From contig JAEXFI010000045.1 of assembly GCA_023400235.1 (NCBI GenBank), forward strand, positions 310,001 to 374,000: a stretch of DNA of 64,000 nucleotides, in the 5' to 3' direction. The notes beneath the pieces were generated by a model. It was given only the letters and a program-made list of their open reading frames with translations, ran no database searches and was not told where the DNA came from. Origin of the DNA: Bacillota bacterium (GTDB taxonomy: Bacteria > Bacillota > Clostridia > Acetivibrionales > DSM-1351). Every line of letters begins with the position of its first letter. The stretch's first letter is position 1. This document shows positions 1-8,755 of this stretch, one piece after another. A program made the position numbers and the translations under genes.

Positions 1-448
1 CCTCCAAAGCAGTCTCAATAACATTTTCCGGAATTCCCCTATGGCTTAACTCCATGGCTAATAGTCTGGAAGACTTGGGCTTAAGCTTTGTCTTTTCGGA
101 AATATATTTGCGGCAATAATTAAGGTCATCTATATAGTTTATTTCCCTGAGATTCTCAATAACCTTCTCCGCAACAGCCTCCTCATAGCCCATTTCCAAT
201 AACCTTTGGGTCACTTCAAAGGAACTGCGCAGCTTAATGGATAAAAACCCCACCGCAGCACCTCGCGCGGCAGCATAAACCTCGGTATCCAATATATAAT
301 TCAAGGTTTCCGCTGAAAGAGTCTTGCCTTCCTTCAGTTCCAAAAGCTCAATTCTTTTTTTGGGCAGGCTAAAGGAAATATTATTATCCAATACTACCCT
401 AACTACTGATGAAACCTTTTGATTTTTTTCAATGGAAATAATTTTCAT
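1..448 (-). CDS. recX: Regulatory protein RecX (5' part; runs off window)
   Basis: The reverse strand reads from an ATG at 448 and stays open to the window edge for about 149 codons, so the C-terminal part is missing. The protein starts MKIISIEKN and contains the arginine-rich three-helix repeats typical of RecX, for example SRLLAMELSHRGIPENVIE near the cut end. RecX binds RecA filaments and modulates their activity in the cytoplasm. It lies directly downstream of recA on the same strand, the usual arrangement. A hairpin at 472-521 separates the two genes. A GAGGTG ribosome site lies just upstream of the ATG. Confidence 0.85.
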   Translation of the reverse strand, partial: MKIISIEKNQKVSSVVRVVLDNNISFSLPKKRIELLELKEGKTLSAETLNYILDTEVYAAARGAAVGFLSIKLRSSFEVTQRLLEMGYEEAVAEKVIENLREINYIDDLNYCRKYISEKTKLKPKSSRLLAMELSHRGIPENVIETALE

Positions 449-471
449 AAAACACCTCTAAATTCTGAAAA

Positions 472-521
472 GGCATACCTGAGAACATAGAAAATGCTTA
501 TATGCTCTGCTCAGGTATGCC
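472..521 (-). terminator. Hairpin between recA and recX
   Basis: A perfect 12-bp inverted repeat (472-483 with 510-521) is followed on the minus strand by TTTT. It lies in the 117-bp recA-recX gap. The short U-tract suggests a leaky terminator or mRNA processing hairpin that lowers recX expression relative to recA. Confidence 0.65.
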
Positions 522-565
522 CTCTGATTTAAATAGATAAAACAAAACTCAATGACAAGTCTATC

Positions 566-1600
566 CTAGTCCAGCTCTTCTTCCTCAGTCTCCTCTACTG
601 TTTCAACTGCAGCAGGAGTGATGGTCAGATTACTTCTGACAAGCTTTTCTATCTCCAAACACATGGCAGGATTCTCTTTAAGAAACTGTTTGGCATTTTC
701 CCTTCCCTGACCGATACGCTGTCCGTTGTAGGAGAACCATGCGCCGCTCTTATTTACAATATCACTGCCTACGGCTATATCAAGAATACTTCCTTCCCGG
801 GAAATACCTTCTCCGTAAACTATGTCAAATTCTGCTTCTCTGAAAGGAGGAGCTATCTTGTTCTTCACTACCTTTACTCTTGTCCTGTTTCCAACAACCT
901 CATTTGATTGTTTGATGGCTTCTATTCTTCTGACATCAAGACGTACTGACGAGTAGAACTTCAGAGCACGTCCACCCGGAGTGGTTTCAGGATTTCCAAA
1001 CATGATGCCAACCTTCTCACGAAGCTGGTTTATAAATATGGTCGTAGTTCTTGATTTGCTAATAACTCCTGCAAGCTTACGAAGTGCCTGAGACATCAGC
1101 CTTGCCTGAAGTCCCACATGAGAATCTCCCATTTCCCCGTCGATTTCAGCCTTTGGAACAAGTGCTGCAACAGAGTCCACAACTATAACATCTATAGCGC
1201 CGCTTCGAACCAGCGCCTCGGTTATTTCCAAGGCCTGCTCTCCGGTGTCAGGCTGGGATACTATCAGATTGTCTATATCAACCCCCAGTTTTTTAGCATA
1301 AACAGGATCCAAAGCATGCTCCGCATCAATAAACGCTGCTTCTCCGCCCGCCTTTTGAGCCTCGGCAATTATATGCAAGGCCACGGTTGTCTTACCTGAA
1401 GATTCAGGTCCATATATCTCAACTATTCTTCCTCTGGGAACTCCCCCAACGCCAAGTGCAATATCAAGACTCAGGGAACCGGTGGGAATAATCTCTACAT
1501 TCATGTGTGCATTCTCGCCCAATTTCATAACGGCACCTTTGCCAAATTGCTTTTCTATCTGGCCAAGAGCCATTTCCAATGCTTTTTTCTTTTCCAACAT
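566..1600 (-). CDS. recA: Recombinase RecA
   Basis: This 344-residue protein is the DNA-dependent ATPase that forms the recombination filament and triggers LexA self-cleavage. Visible motifs are Walker A GPESSGKT (residues 64-71), the Walker B region VIVVDSVAAL, and the loop-2 stretch NQLREKVGIMFGNPETTPGG. The acidic C-tail (VETVEETEEEELD) is typical. Length matches the family. The ATG at 1600 is preceded by AAGGAGGT (1607-1614). It has its own promoter (1643-1671) with an SOS operator (1624-1635) in the 79-bp gap after murJ, so it can be induced independently of the upstream genes. recX follows. Confidence 0.99.
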   Translation of the reverse strand: MLEKKKALEMALGQIEKQFGKGAVMKLGENAHMNVEIIPTGSLSLDIALGVGGVPRGRIVEIYGPESSGKTTVALHIIAEAQKAGGEAAFIDAEHALDPVYAKKLGVDIDNLIVSQPDTGEQALEITEALVRSGAIDVIVVDSVAALVPKAEIDGEMGDSHVGLQARLMSQALRKLAGVISKSRTTTIFINQLREKVGIMFGNPETTPGGRALKFYSSVRLDVRRIEAIKQSNEVVGNRTRVKVVKNKIAPPFREAEFDIVYGEGISREGSILDIAVGSDIVNKSGAWFSYNGQRIGQGRENAKQFLKENPAMCLEIEKLVRSNLTITPAAVETVEETEEEELD

Positions 1601-1623
1601 GGGGTGACCTCCTTAAATTTAAA

Positions 1624-1635
1624 GAACACTTGTTC
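1624..1635 (-). promoter_or_regulatory. LexA (SOS) box of recA
   Basis: The palindrome GAAC-ACTT-GTTC matches the Gram-positive LexA/DinR core GAACN4GTTC exactly. It sits immediately downstream of the recA -10 element, where a bound repressor would block transcription. Confidence 0.9.
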
Positions 1636-1642
1636 TGTTTTT

Positions 1643-1671
1643 ATTATATAGATTTCTACTTTCCAAGTCAA
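1643..1671 (-). promoter_or_regulatory. recA sigma-A promoter
   Basis: The minus strand has -35 TTGACT (1671-1666) and -10 TATAAT (1648-1643) with a 17-bp spacer, close to consensus. The LexA box follows the -10, so the promoter is strong and SOS-repressed. Confidence 0.9.
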
Positions 1672-1679
1672 CTAAAATA

Positions 1680-3266
1680 TTATTTTTTCAGGATTCCTGC
1701 AAACCGTCCCAAATATCTGTTTTTAAATGCAACAGCCTCTTCAACCTTCAAAAGCATGGTACAGCCGAAATAAATCCCAGCCCCCAACACTATCTCCGCT
1801 GCCAGCACGGAAATTTCGATGATTTTTGAATGCATGGAATAAGTCTGTGTAAAGTCCACTGGTATAAGCCTGTCCAAAGCAAATATTACAAGCCCCATAA
1901 CCGCCGCAGCCTCCAGCAGCTTGAAAGAGTATTTCAGCAGTCCCCTCCACTGCATTCCGTTCATTCTTTTAGACAATATGTACATCATAACCGTCATGTT
2001 TACAAGGCTTTGTATTGAATATGCCAGAGACATGCCGGCGGGCCCCAAACCAGCCCTTTGAAATACTGTGCAAAAGATAAAGTTGAGTATTATGGCAGCA
2101 GTGCCTGCGTACAATGGCGTTTTGGTATCATTGTTTGCATAAAAGGCTCTGTTAAGTATTGCAAGCATGGATTGGGCAAGCATGGCCGCCGTAAAAAGCA
2201 GTAGTATGCTGCCGGCGGTTATTATCCTCTCACCGTCGATGTTGGAAGACCATTTGTAGACCACACTGATAACCGGCTTTGGAATGACTGCAAAAGCTAT
2301 GGCGGAAGGTATTATCAAATATAAAATGGTCTTAAAGGCACCGTTTAATATATTCTTGAATTCCTCCACCTGCCTCAATGCCAATTTTTCAGACAGGGTG
2401 GGCAGCAGAGCAGTACCCAGCCCCATTGCAAAAATACCGTACGGAAGCTGCCAGATATCGTTTGCATTATAGTATGCTGTAATACTCCCCTCATGCCTGA
2501 ACAGAGAAATAAAGTTCAGGGATATGAGTATATTTATCTGTACTACTGCGGAAGCTGCCAAAGATGGTATTGCAAGTCCGAACAGCTTCCTGAAGCCGGA
2601 ATGCCTCAGCAGCAGCCAGGGCTTGTAGTACTTGAAGTTCGGCAACGCAAAGGATATCTGGATAATAAAGTACATTACCGCACTTGCAAGGACGCCATAT
2701 GCCACAAACCTGACTCCAAAGCGGCTGAGAATCAGTATGCTCAGAGCTGTCCCAAGATTGTACAGGGATGGGCCGTAGGCTGCTGCGGCAAATCTCTGAT
2801 AGGAATTCAGCACTCCGTTGGTCATTCCAGCCAGCATCATGAAGCCTACAGACGGAAACAGTATTCTTGTGAGATATATGGTAGTCTCTCTGACTTCTCC
2901 TTCCAGACCGGATGCAGTCATGGAAACCACCCAGGGAGCAAAGATCACTCCAAGAGTGCACACAGCCAGCATACAAAGAAAAACAACATTTATAAAGGTT
3001 CCCACTGCCTTCCAGCCGTCCTCTTCCTCTCCTCTGGCCAGATACCCCGACAAAACAGGAATGAGTGCCGCGGATATGGCACCTCCTATAAGCAGGTTGT
3101 ACATCAGGTCAGTGGTTCTGAATGCTGCCAGCAGTGAATCCGACTGTGCCGCAGTAAGCAGATTGTTTATCAGTATGGTTCTGATATAGCCTGTAATCCT
3201 GCTGACAACCAGTGAGGACATGACTATAATGGCAGCACCGGTAATTTTTTTATTGTTTGAGTTCAA
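1680..3266 (-). CDS. murJ: Lipid II flippase MurJ (MviN)
   Basis: This 528-residue polytopic membrane protein has the MOP-superfamily length and pattern of about 14 hydrophobic segments, starting with the diagnostic N-terminus ITGAAIIVMSSLVVSRITGYIRT. MurJ moves lipid II across the cytoplasmic membrane for peptidoglycan synthesis. The start is a TTG at 3266 preceded by GGAGG (3274-3278). No in-frame ATG lies near that ribosome site. It sits between cinA and recA, which are adjacent in many Firmicutes, and its stop lies only a few bases before the recA -35. It is probably cotranscribed with cinA. Confidence 0.93.
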   Translation of the reverse strand: MNSNNKKITGAAIIVMSSLVVSRITGYIRTILINNLLTAAQSDSLLAAFRTTDLMYNLLIGGAISAALIPVLSGYLARGEEEDGWKAVGTFINVVFLCMLAVCTLGVIFAPWVVSMTASGLEGEVRETTIYLTRILFPSVGFMMLAGMTNGVLNSYQRFAAAAYGPSLYNLGTALSILILSRFGVRFVAYGVLASAVMYFIIQISFALPNFKYYKPWLLLRHSGFRKLFGLAIPSLAASAVVQINILISLNFISLFRHEGSITAYYNANDIWQLPYGIFAMGLGTALLPTLSEKLALRQVEEFKNILNGAFKTILYLIIPSAIAFAVIPKPVISVVYKWSSNIDGERIITAGSILLLFTAAMLAQSMLAILNRAFYANNDTKTPLYAGTAAIILNFIFCTVFQRAGLGPAGMSLAYSIQSLVNMTVMMYILSKRMNGMQWRGLLKYSFKLLEAAAVMGLVIFALDRLIPVDFTQTYSMHSKIIEISVLAAEIVLGAGIYFGCTMLLKVEEAVAFKNRYLGRFAGILKK

Positions 3267-3343
3267 ATTTTAACCTCCCAGCCAATAATTGGCTTTTTGC
3301 ACTGGTTCAACATCGGGTAAAACACGTCACATGGTTAGGTGGC

Positions 3344-4603
3344 CTAGTCTTCAAGTGAAGCCTCGGGCTCAAAACCTGCAATCTGACGCCTTATCAAATC
3401 AAAGACATTTAGGGCAGTAACCGTTCTGATTCGGTTCCTGCTGCCAAACAACCTGAGTTCCTTGGTAAAAGTGCCCTTCTCAGAGGATATGCCGATATAT
3501 ACAAGACCTACCGGCTTTTCAGCCGTTCCTCCTCCGGGGCCGGCTATGCCTGTGACAGAAACTCCAATATCCGTTTTAAGCCTGCTTCTGACACCCTCAG
3601 CCATCTCACCGGCTGTTTGTCTGCTAACGGCACCATACTTGAGCAGGGTATCATGCTTTACGCCAACATACTCTTCCTTGGCATCGTTGGAATAGGTGAC
3701 GGCCCCTCCCATAAAAACTCCCGATATCCCGGGAATGTCCGTAAGTTGTTGGGAAATCAACCCTCCTGTACAGGACTCTGCCGTTGCCAGGGTAATATTA
3801 TTTTTAAGCAGCAAATCGGCCGCTACCTGAACAAGAGTGTGATTCTCCTGTGAATACAGGCAGTTCCCTGTTCTCCGGCTTATCTCCTCAACTACAGGCT
3901 TTAAAAGTACCTGGGGGTCCTGTCCCTTGAGTACTCTTGCGGTTACTCTGATGGTTACCTCGCCTTCCTTTGCGTAGGTGGCGATAGTAGGGTTTGTCTG
4001 ACGGTCTATCATATCCAGTATTCTTGTCTCAAGAGCAGATTCTCCTATTCCGAATACCCTTAGATAGCTTGATTCTATTGTGTAGCTGCTCCTATTCTCA
4101 AAATAAGGATAAACAAAGTCCTCAAACATGGGTTTCATTTCAGACGGAGGTCCCGGCAGCATGATAATGACCTTTTCTCCCTGCTCTATAATACAGCCCG
4201 GAGCTGTTCCGTTGTTGTTTTTAAGTATGATGCTGCTTTCAGGCATATGTGCCTGCTTCTCATTGTTCTGAGTCATTTCCCGGCCCAATCTGGCAAAAAA
4301 ACCCTTCATGTCTTCCAGACTTTCACGGTGAAGCACCAGTCTTCTTCCACACACCTGTGCAATAGTCTCTTTTGTAAGATCGTCCTGAGTAGGGCCAAGA
4401 CCTCCTGTCGTAATTACAACATCACATCTATTCAATGCCAGCTCAAGGCTTTCCTTAAGCCTGTCCGGATTATCGCCCACTACACTGTGATAATACACTC
4501 CCACATCTACCTGGGGCAGCCTGGAAGACAGATACTGAGCATTGGTATTTACTATCTGCCCCATGAGCAGCTCAGTTCCCACAGCTAATATTTCAGCTTT
4601 CAA
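3344..4603 (-). CDS. cinA: CinA: MoaB-like domain plus nicotinamide-nucleotide amidase
   Basis: This two-domain protein of about 419 residues has an N-terminal MoaB/MogA-type pyrophosphatase-like domain (AEILAVGTELLMG, TTGGLGPTQDDLTKE, LPGPPSEM). The C-terminal PncC-type domain has ATAESCTGGLISQQLT, GAVTYSNDAKEEYVGV and GIAGPGGGTAEKPVGLVYIG. The family recycles pyridine nucleotides and was first described as competence/damage-inducible. The TTG at 4603 is chosen because the GGAGGA site (4612-4617) abuts a second in-frame TTG at 4609 too closely to serve it; the result, MKAEILAVG, is the usual family N-terminus. It heads the cinA-murJ-recA-recX run. Confidence 0.95.
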   Translation of the reverse strand: MKAEILAVGTELLMGQIVNTNAQYLSSRLPQVDVGVYYHSVVGDNPDRLKESLELALNRCDVVITTGGLGPTQDDLTKETIAQVCGRRLVLHRESLEDMKGFFARLGREMTQNNEKQAHMPESSIILKNNNGTAPGCIIEQGEKVIIMLPGPPSEMKPMFEDFVYPYFENRSSYTIESSYLRVFGIGESALETRILDMIDRQTNPTIATYAKEGEVTIRVTARVLKGQDPQVLLKPVVEEISRRTGNCLYSQENHTLVQVAADLLLKNNITLATAESCTGGLISQQLTDIPGISGVFMGGAVTYSNDAKEEYVGVKHDTLLKYGAVSRQTAGEMAEGVRSRLKTDIGVSVTGIAGPGGGTAEKPVGLVYIGISSEKGTFTKELRLFGSRNRIRTVTALNVFDLIRRQIAGFEPEASLED

Positions 4604-4686
4604 AATCAACTCCTCCTTTCACCCTGATCCGATTTGCATGCAGTAAGAAATCCTGCACTTAAAACTGCTCTGATCAGCTCCTTAAT

Positions 4687-4715
4687 ATTATACCAACCTG
4701 AAGTAAAAAAGTAAG
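4687..4715 (-). promoter_or_regulatory. Probable cinA promoter (extended -10)
   Basis: The minus strand carries TATAAT (4692-4687) preceded by TGG, an extended -10. A weak -35 candidate, CTTACT (4715-4710), lies 17 bp upstream. It is about 85 bp before the chosen cinA start. Confidence 0.5.
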
Positions 4716-4829
4716 CTTTAAATAAATTTTATTTATCCCAGTCACAATTGATTATATGAAAAAATTTTGATAATATTGTTGCTGAATGGCAGAATGTGTG
4801 CAGATTTATTTTATTTTGCGAGGTATACC

Positions 4830-5846
4830 ATGAATAAAGAGACAGCCTCACGTATTTCGGAAAGGGCTTGCCCCTCTATTTCTTATCGTATCAGAAAAGA
4901 AATATTGCAAGAGGATATGTTAAAGCCTGATATGCAGGAATTACAAGCTAAAATCCTTAACGAACCGGAAGTTTTGCGTATATTTTCACTCCAAAAGCAG
5001 GATGGCTGGCTTGGAGGCTTGTTTCACGGTGTTGATGAACCTGAATGCAGTTTAAGATATCTTATGGAGAAGGGAGTAGAGCCAAGCCATCCAATTATCA
5101 TAAGTGCTCTGAATGCCATTATTGCCCGAGGTGATAAATTTGACGAAGGCTGCATGTACAGAGTCGGAAAACCTTTGGACAGCATGCATTTAGGAGGTTC
5201 CAAACTGATAAAGGCCTGTGTTTTCGCCTACACAGGCAATGAGAATTATGCTTTTGTCAAAGAACAGATTGATGAAGCACTGGAAGTGTTCAGATACGTA
5301 TGCGGAGTTGAGAATACAGCAGATATATATTATGAGCACAAAGATAAACTTGTATTTAAAGCTGGAGTAATGTGGCCAAGTATTTATCATCTGAGATTGC
5401 TTGCAAATACCAGTAGCTGGAGGGATGCTAAAAACCAGGAAATGCTGGTGAAGGCCTTTTCAAGGCTTGTTGAACTATCACCCATTCCCCAGGTTAAATT
5501 GCTTTACAGGCACCGGATTATTTCACCGGCTTCAGTATTTATGGAGGATTTTGATAGTAATATAAGCAGTCTTAGTGCAAAGGAATGGATGCTTTGGTTT
5601 CATAGGACAGAGCTGATCTCAAAGCTGGGTATAGCAGCAAGAATAGGTTCTGTTAAAAGACAGATTGAATATGTCAATGATTTATTTAAACAGAGCAAAG
5701 GGTTGTCTTCAAAGAAGCTAAATCATTACTATTTTACCAGGTGGACTCAATATATAGGTCTGGCACTTGAAAATGATTGGAAGTCTACTGAAAGGATTGA
5801 AAATGATTTGATCTTTAGATGTTTACTGATTAATTCATATCTTTAG
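4830..5846 (+). CDS. Hypothetical protein, mostly helical
   Basis: This cytoplasmic protein of about 338 residues has no signal peptide or membrane segment. I do not recognise the family. A segment near residue 56 (KQDGWLGGLFHG) and helical stretches such as LRYLMEKGVEPSHPIIISALNAI recall the alpha-alpha repeats of prenyltransferase/cyclase toroids, but no catalytic motif is visible, so no function is claimed. The ATG at 4830 is preferred over the upstream in-frame ATG at 4767 because GCGAGG lies 6 bp before it. It is a lone plus-strand gene between cinA and a bidirectional terminator. Confidence 0.75.
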   Translation: MNKETASRISERACPSISYRIRKEILQEDMLKPDMQELQAKILNEPEVLRIFSLQKQDGWLGGLFHGVDEPECSLRYLMEKGVEPSHPIIISALNAIIARGDKFDEGCMYRVGKPLDSMHLGGSKLIKACVFAYTGNENYAFVKEQIDEALEVFRYVCGVENTADIYYEHKDKLVFKAGVMWPSIYHLRLLANTSSWRDAKNQEMLVKAFSRLVELSPIPQVKLLYRHRIISPASVFMEDFDSNISSLSAKEWMLWFHRTELISKLGIAARIGSVKRQIEYVNDLFKQSKGLSSKKLNHYYFTRWTQYIGLALENDWKSTERIENDLIFRCLLINSYL

Positions 5847-5956
5847 TTTAAATTCCCGTATGAGAATCAAACATGTCCATAATTATAACATATTATCCAC
5901 TTATTGCAAGTAATTTTGCTTTAAGCTGGAGCTTATAGCCCTATTAAAATAAACTA

Positions 5957-5994
5957 AAAAAACAGCGAAAGCCTGGCTGGCTTCGCTGTTTTTC
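5957..5994. terminator. Bidirectional intrinsic terminator
   Basis: A 9-bp stem AACAGCGAA/TTCGCTGTT (5961-5969 with 5982-5990) extended by AGCC/GGCT is flanked by an A-run on the left and a T-run on the right. It can end transcripts from both convergent genes (4830-5846 and 6018-7529). Confidence 0.85.
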
Positions 5995-6017
5995 TACAAG
6001 CGGAGTTATACTTTCAG

Positions 6018-7529
6018 CTATAATTTTTGGAGGATGTGTAAAAGCTCCTCTGAGGCTTTTGACTCCCATTGCCCCGCCTCATTTATAAGGGCTGCAAGCT
6101 TCGTTCTGTTTTCTTTTTGGGCAAGCCTGCCGGCAGCCTCCTCTCCCCAAAAATTCACCAATACCTCCTGCATTTTCGTGACTGCCCCCGCAGCAGCATT
6201 AAAATACTCCGCGCATTTTATACATTCTTCATTTGTCTCAGGAAAGGTCTCTCCAACCCAGCTTATGTACCCTGCCGCATAGGAACGCCCTTCTCCCACC
6301 ATGGTTGCAGCATCTCCAAAACACATAATGCGCTCCAGAAGCATGGTAAGCTGCGGCTCTTTCGGAAAGGCGGCACTGTCCCCCAAGGCATCTGCCCAGG
6401 CGGAATAGGCTCTTTGACCGCCATAATATGTACCGCCTTTGCCGCCGTCAACCTGTATCCTTTCGTCACTTAAGACCCTTAATGCATTCCTGAGCAACTC
6501 CTTGGCAGTCACCAGGCACTGGGTTTCTTCACCTACAGACATAATAGTATGAATATTTTCCCACCAGTTATTGCAGATATAGTAGCCCGACTCGTCAAAT
6601 GCTAAATCCCCTGAAAAGCCCATGTCATTTTGAAACAGGCTCCAGCCCAATATGGACTCTCCCTTGTTCATGTAGCCGGTTATTATCCCGGCTTCAGGCG
6701 GCCCCACCACCCCCAGTGCTATTAGAGGCCGCCCCTGGTCTAGCTCCTCTTTAATCAGACTCATAAATTCTTCCTTGGTGCCGTCAGCCTTCTCAATAAT
6801 CCTGTAATTTCTGCCTACAGCTTTAAACGAGCGTACAAATGCCTCTTGTGAATTTTCATAAATATTTCTTATATCCACGGCACTCAAATCCCATCCGTTT
6901 ACATTCCACCTGAACCTGAAGGATGCGCCTGACGCAGCCATCAAATAAGAGTAGTGAACATTTTGTCCCATGTAGTCCAATACAGCCTGCAGGCACATTG
7001 GAAAAGGAGTTCCCTGCCAGCCCCCGTCAAAATTACGTCCGTAAAACACCTTGGGAACACCATAGAGAATACAGCTATCCTGGGTTTTTAATGCTTTTTC
7101 CACAATCTCTACCTCCGATATTATACGCAGGGCTGATTTGGAATCGTCAATATTATAGATTACCGGCGCAAAAACACCTGAGCAGATTGGCTTCCTGTCG
7201 CACTTAAGACCGGAATGTCTCAGCTCAGACGGACGTATGCCTGTCTGCCGCTTAAAGGCTCGGGTAAAGGTATCATAGCTTCCAAAACCATACTCCGCTG
7301 CTATATCCGTCAGGCTCTTGGGTGTAGATATTATTTCAAGAGCACAGTTGGCTATTTTTCTGGCGAGGATATATTGCGACAAAGGAATATTGGTCTTTTT
7401 TCTGAATATTTCCCTTATATGGCGGTAAGAAAAATTCAGGGATTTTTCCAGCTCCTTAAACTCCAGCCTTTCCTTTATTCGTTTTTCAATGAAGGTAATA
7501 ATTGCACAGGTTTCTGTAAAATAATCCAA
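6018..7529 (-). CDS. AraC-family regulator with large C-terminal C39/BtrH-like domain
   Basis: This 503-residue protein opens with a two-HTH AraC/XylS DNA-binding domain (about residues 8-105; signature LTDIAAEYGFGSYDTFTRAFKRQTGIRPSEL). About 390 residues follow that look like a papain/C39-like or BtrH-like fold (PFPMCLQAVLDYMG, PLIALGVVGPPEAG, GYYICNNWW), probably ligand-sensing rather than proteolytic; that assignment is tentative. The HTH is N-terminal, the reverse of most AraC proteins. The start is a TTG at 7529 behind GGAGG. It is divergent from the epimerase-like gene at 7716, its likely target. Confidence 0.8.
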   Translation of the reverse strand: MDYFTETCAIITFIEKRIKERLEFKELEKSLNFSYRHIREIFRKKTNIPLSQYILARKIANCALEIISTPKSLTDIAAEYGFGSYDTFTRAFKRQTGIRPSELRHSGLKCDRKPICSGVFAPVIYNIDDSKSALRIISEVEIVEKALKTQDSCILYGVPKVFYGRNFDGGWQGTPFPMCLQAVLDYMGQNVHYSYLMAASGASFRFRWNVNGWDLSAVDIRNIYENSQEAFVRSFKAVGRNYRIIEKADGTKEEFMSLIKEELDQGRPLIALGVVGPPEAGIITGYMNKGESILGWSLFQNDMGFSGDLAFDESGYYICNNWWENIHTIMSVGEETQCLVTAKELLRNALRVLSDERIQVDGGKGGTYYGGQRAYSAWADALGDSAAFPKEPQLTMLLERIMCFGDAATMVGEGRSYAAGYISWVGETFPETNEECIKCAEYFNAAAGAVTKMQEVLVNFWGEEAAGRLAQKENRTKLAALINEAGQWESKASEELLHILQKL

Positions 7530-7715
7530 ACTTCGCCCTCCTTTTGTTTTTTCTTCCGGAAGTGATTTTATTATAGTATAAAAAATATAAACTGACTCGA
7601 CGTTTTTGACATTCTTTCAATATATCATAACTAAGACCTCTACTAAATTTGACTGAACAGAGATATAATACTTCTATGGTTCTTAAACTATTTAATAATT
7701 TCAGGAGGAAATTAT

Positions 7716-8726
7716 ATGAAAGCGCTCTTTATAGGTGGTACAGGAACAATCAGCACTGCTGTTTCCCATTCTCTGGCGGCTCAGGGCTGGGATTTGTATT
7801 TGCTGAATCGTGGCAACAGCACTAATAGGGTACCTGCCGGTGCCAAGGTTATTAAAGCGGACATTAATGATGAAGCAGGTGTTGCCGCACTGATTAAGGA
7901 TATGGCTTTTGATGCGGTGGCAGATTTTATAGCCTTTGTTCCTTCTCAGGTTGAAAGAGATATAAGACTGTTCTCCGGTAAGACAAAGCAGTATATTTTC
8001 ATCAGCTCCGCCTCCGCCTATCAAAAACCTCTTTCTCACTACAGAATAACCGAGTCCACTCCTCTGTCCAATCCCTATTGGGAGTATTCCAGAAATAAAA
8101 TTGCCTGCGAGGAGCTGCTTGTATCGGAATACCGTAAAACAGGCTTTCCGGTGACTATAGTACGTCCAAGCCACACTTATGACGACCGAAGCATACCTCT
8201 GGGTGTCCACGGTAATAACGGCAGCTGGCAGGTTGCAAGGAGAATGCTGGAAAACAAGCCTGTAATAATCCACGGAGATGGCACTTCCTTATGGACACTT
8301 ACACATAACAGTGATTTCGCAAAGGGCTTTACAGGCCTCATGGGAAATACTCACGCCATAGGCGAAGCTGTCAATATAACCTCTGATGAAAGCCTTACCT
8401 GGAATCAGATTTATGAAATAATAGCTTCAGCCCTGGGAGTAAAGCTGAAGGCGGTTCATATTGCCTCTGATTATCTGGCTGCAAGCAGCAGCTATGATTT
8501 CACAGGTTCTCTCATTGGGGACAAGGCCAACACAGTGGTTTTTGACAACTCCAAGCTGAAAAGGCTCGTACCCGGCTTTAATGCCACCGTACGCTTCGAT
8601 CAGGGCATCAGATTCATATTGGACAAGGTACTTTCACATGCCGAGCTTCAGAAAGCCGACCCGGAATTTGACCTCTGGTGCGACAATGTGATTGAAAACT
8701 ATAAAAATTCCATTAATAAGTTCTGA
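7716..8726 (+). CDS. NAD-dependent epimerase/dehydratase (extended SDR)
   Basis: This 336-residue Rossmann-fold protein has an N-terminal dinucleotide motif GGTGTIS (residues 7-13), LLNRG after the second strand, and the YxxxK catalytic pair in YWEYSRNKIACEE. These place it in the extended short-chain dehydrogenase family acting on nucleotide sugars or related substrates; the actual substrate cannot be read. CAGGAGGAAATT precedes the ATG with ideal spacing. The promoter region is shared with the divergent AraC-type regulator, suggesting local control. Confidence 0.88.
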   Translation: MKALFIGGTGTISTAVSHSLAAQGWDLYLLNRGNSTNRVPAGAKVIKADINDEAGVAALIKDMAFDAVADFIAFVPSQVERDIRLFSGKTKQYIFISSASAYQKPLSHYRITESTPLSNPYWEYSRNKIACEELLVSEYRKTGFPVTIVRPSHTYDDRSIPLGVHGNNGSWQVARRMLENKPVIIHGDGTSLWTLTHNSDFAKGFTGLMGNTHAIGEAVNITSDESLTWNQIYEIIASALGVKLKAVHIASDYLAASSSYDFTGSLIGDKANTVVFDNSKLKRLVPGFNATVRFDQGIRFILDKVLSHAELQKADPEFDLWCDNVIENYKNSINKF

Positions 8727-8755
8727 GAAACAGTTACGCACTGATATTTTGCCAG

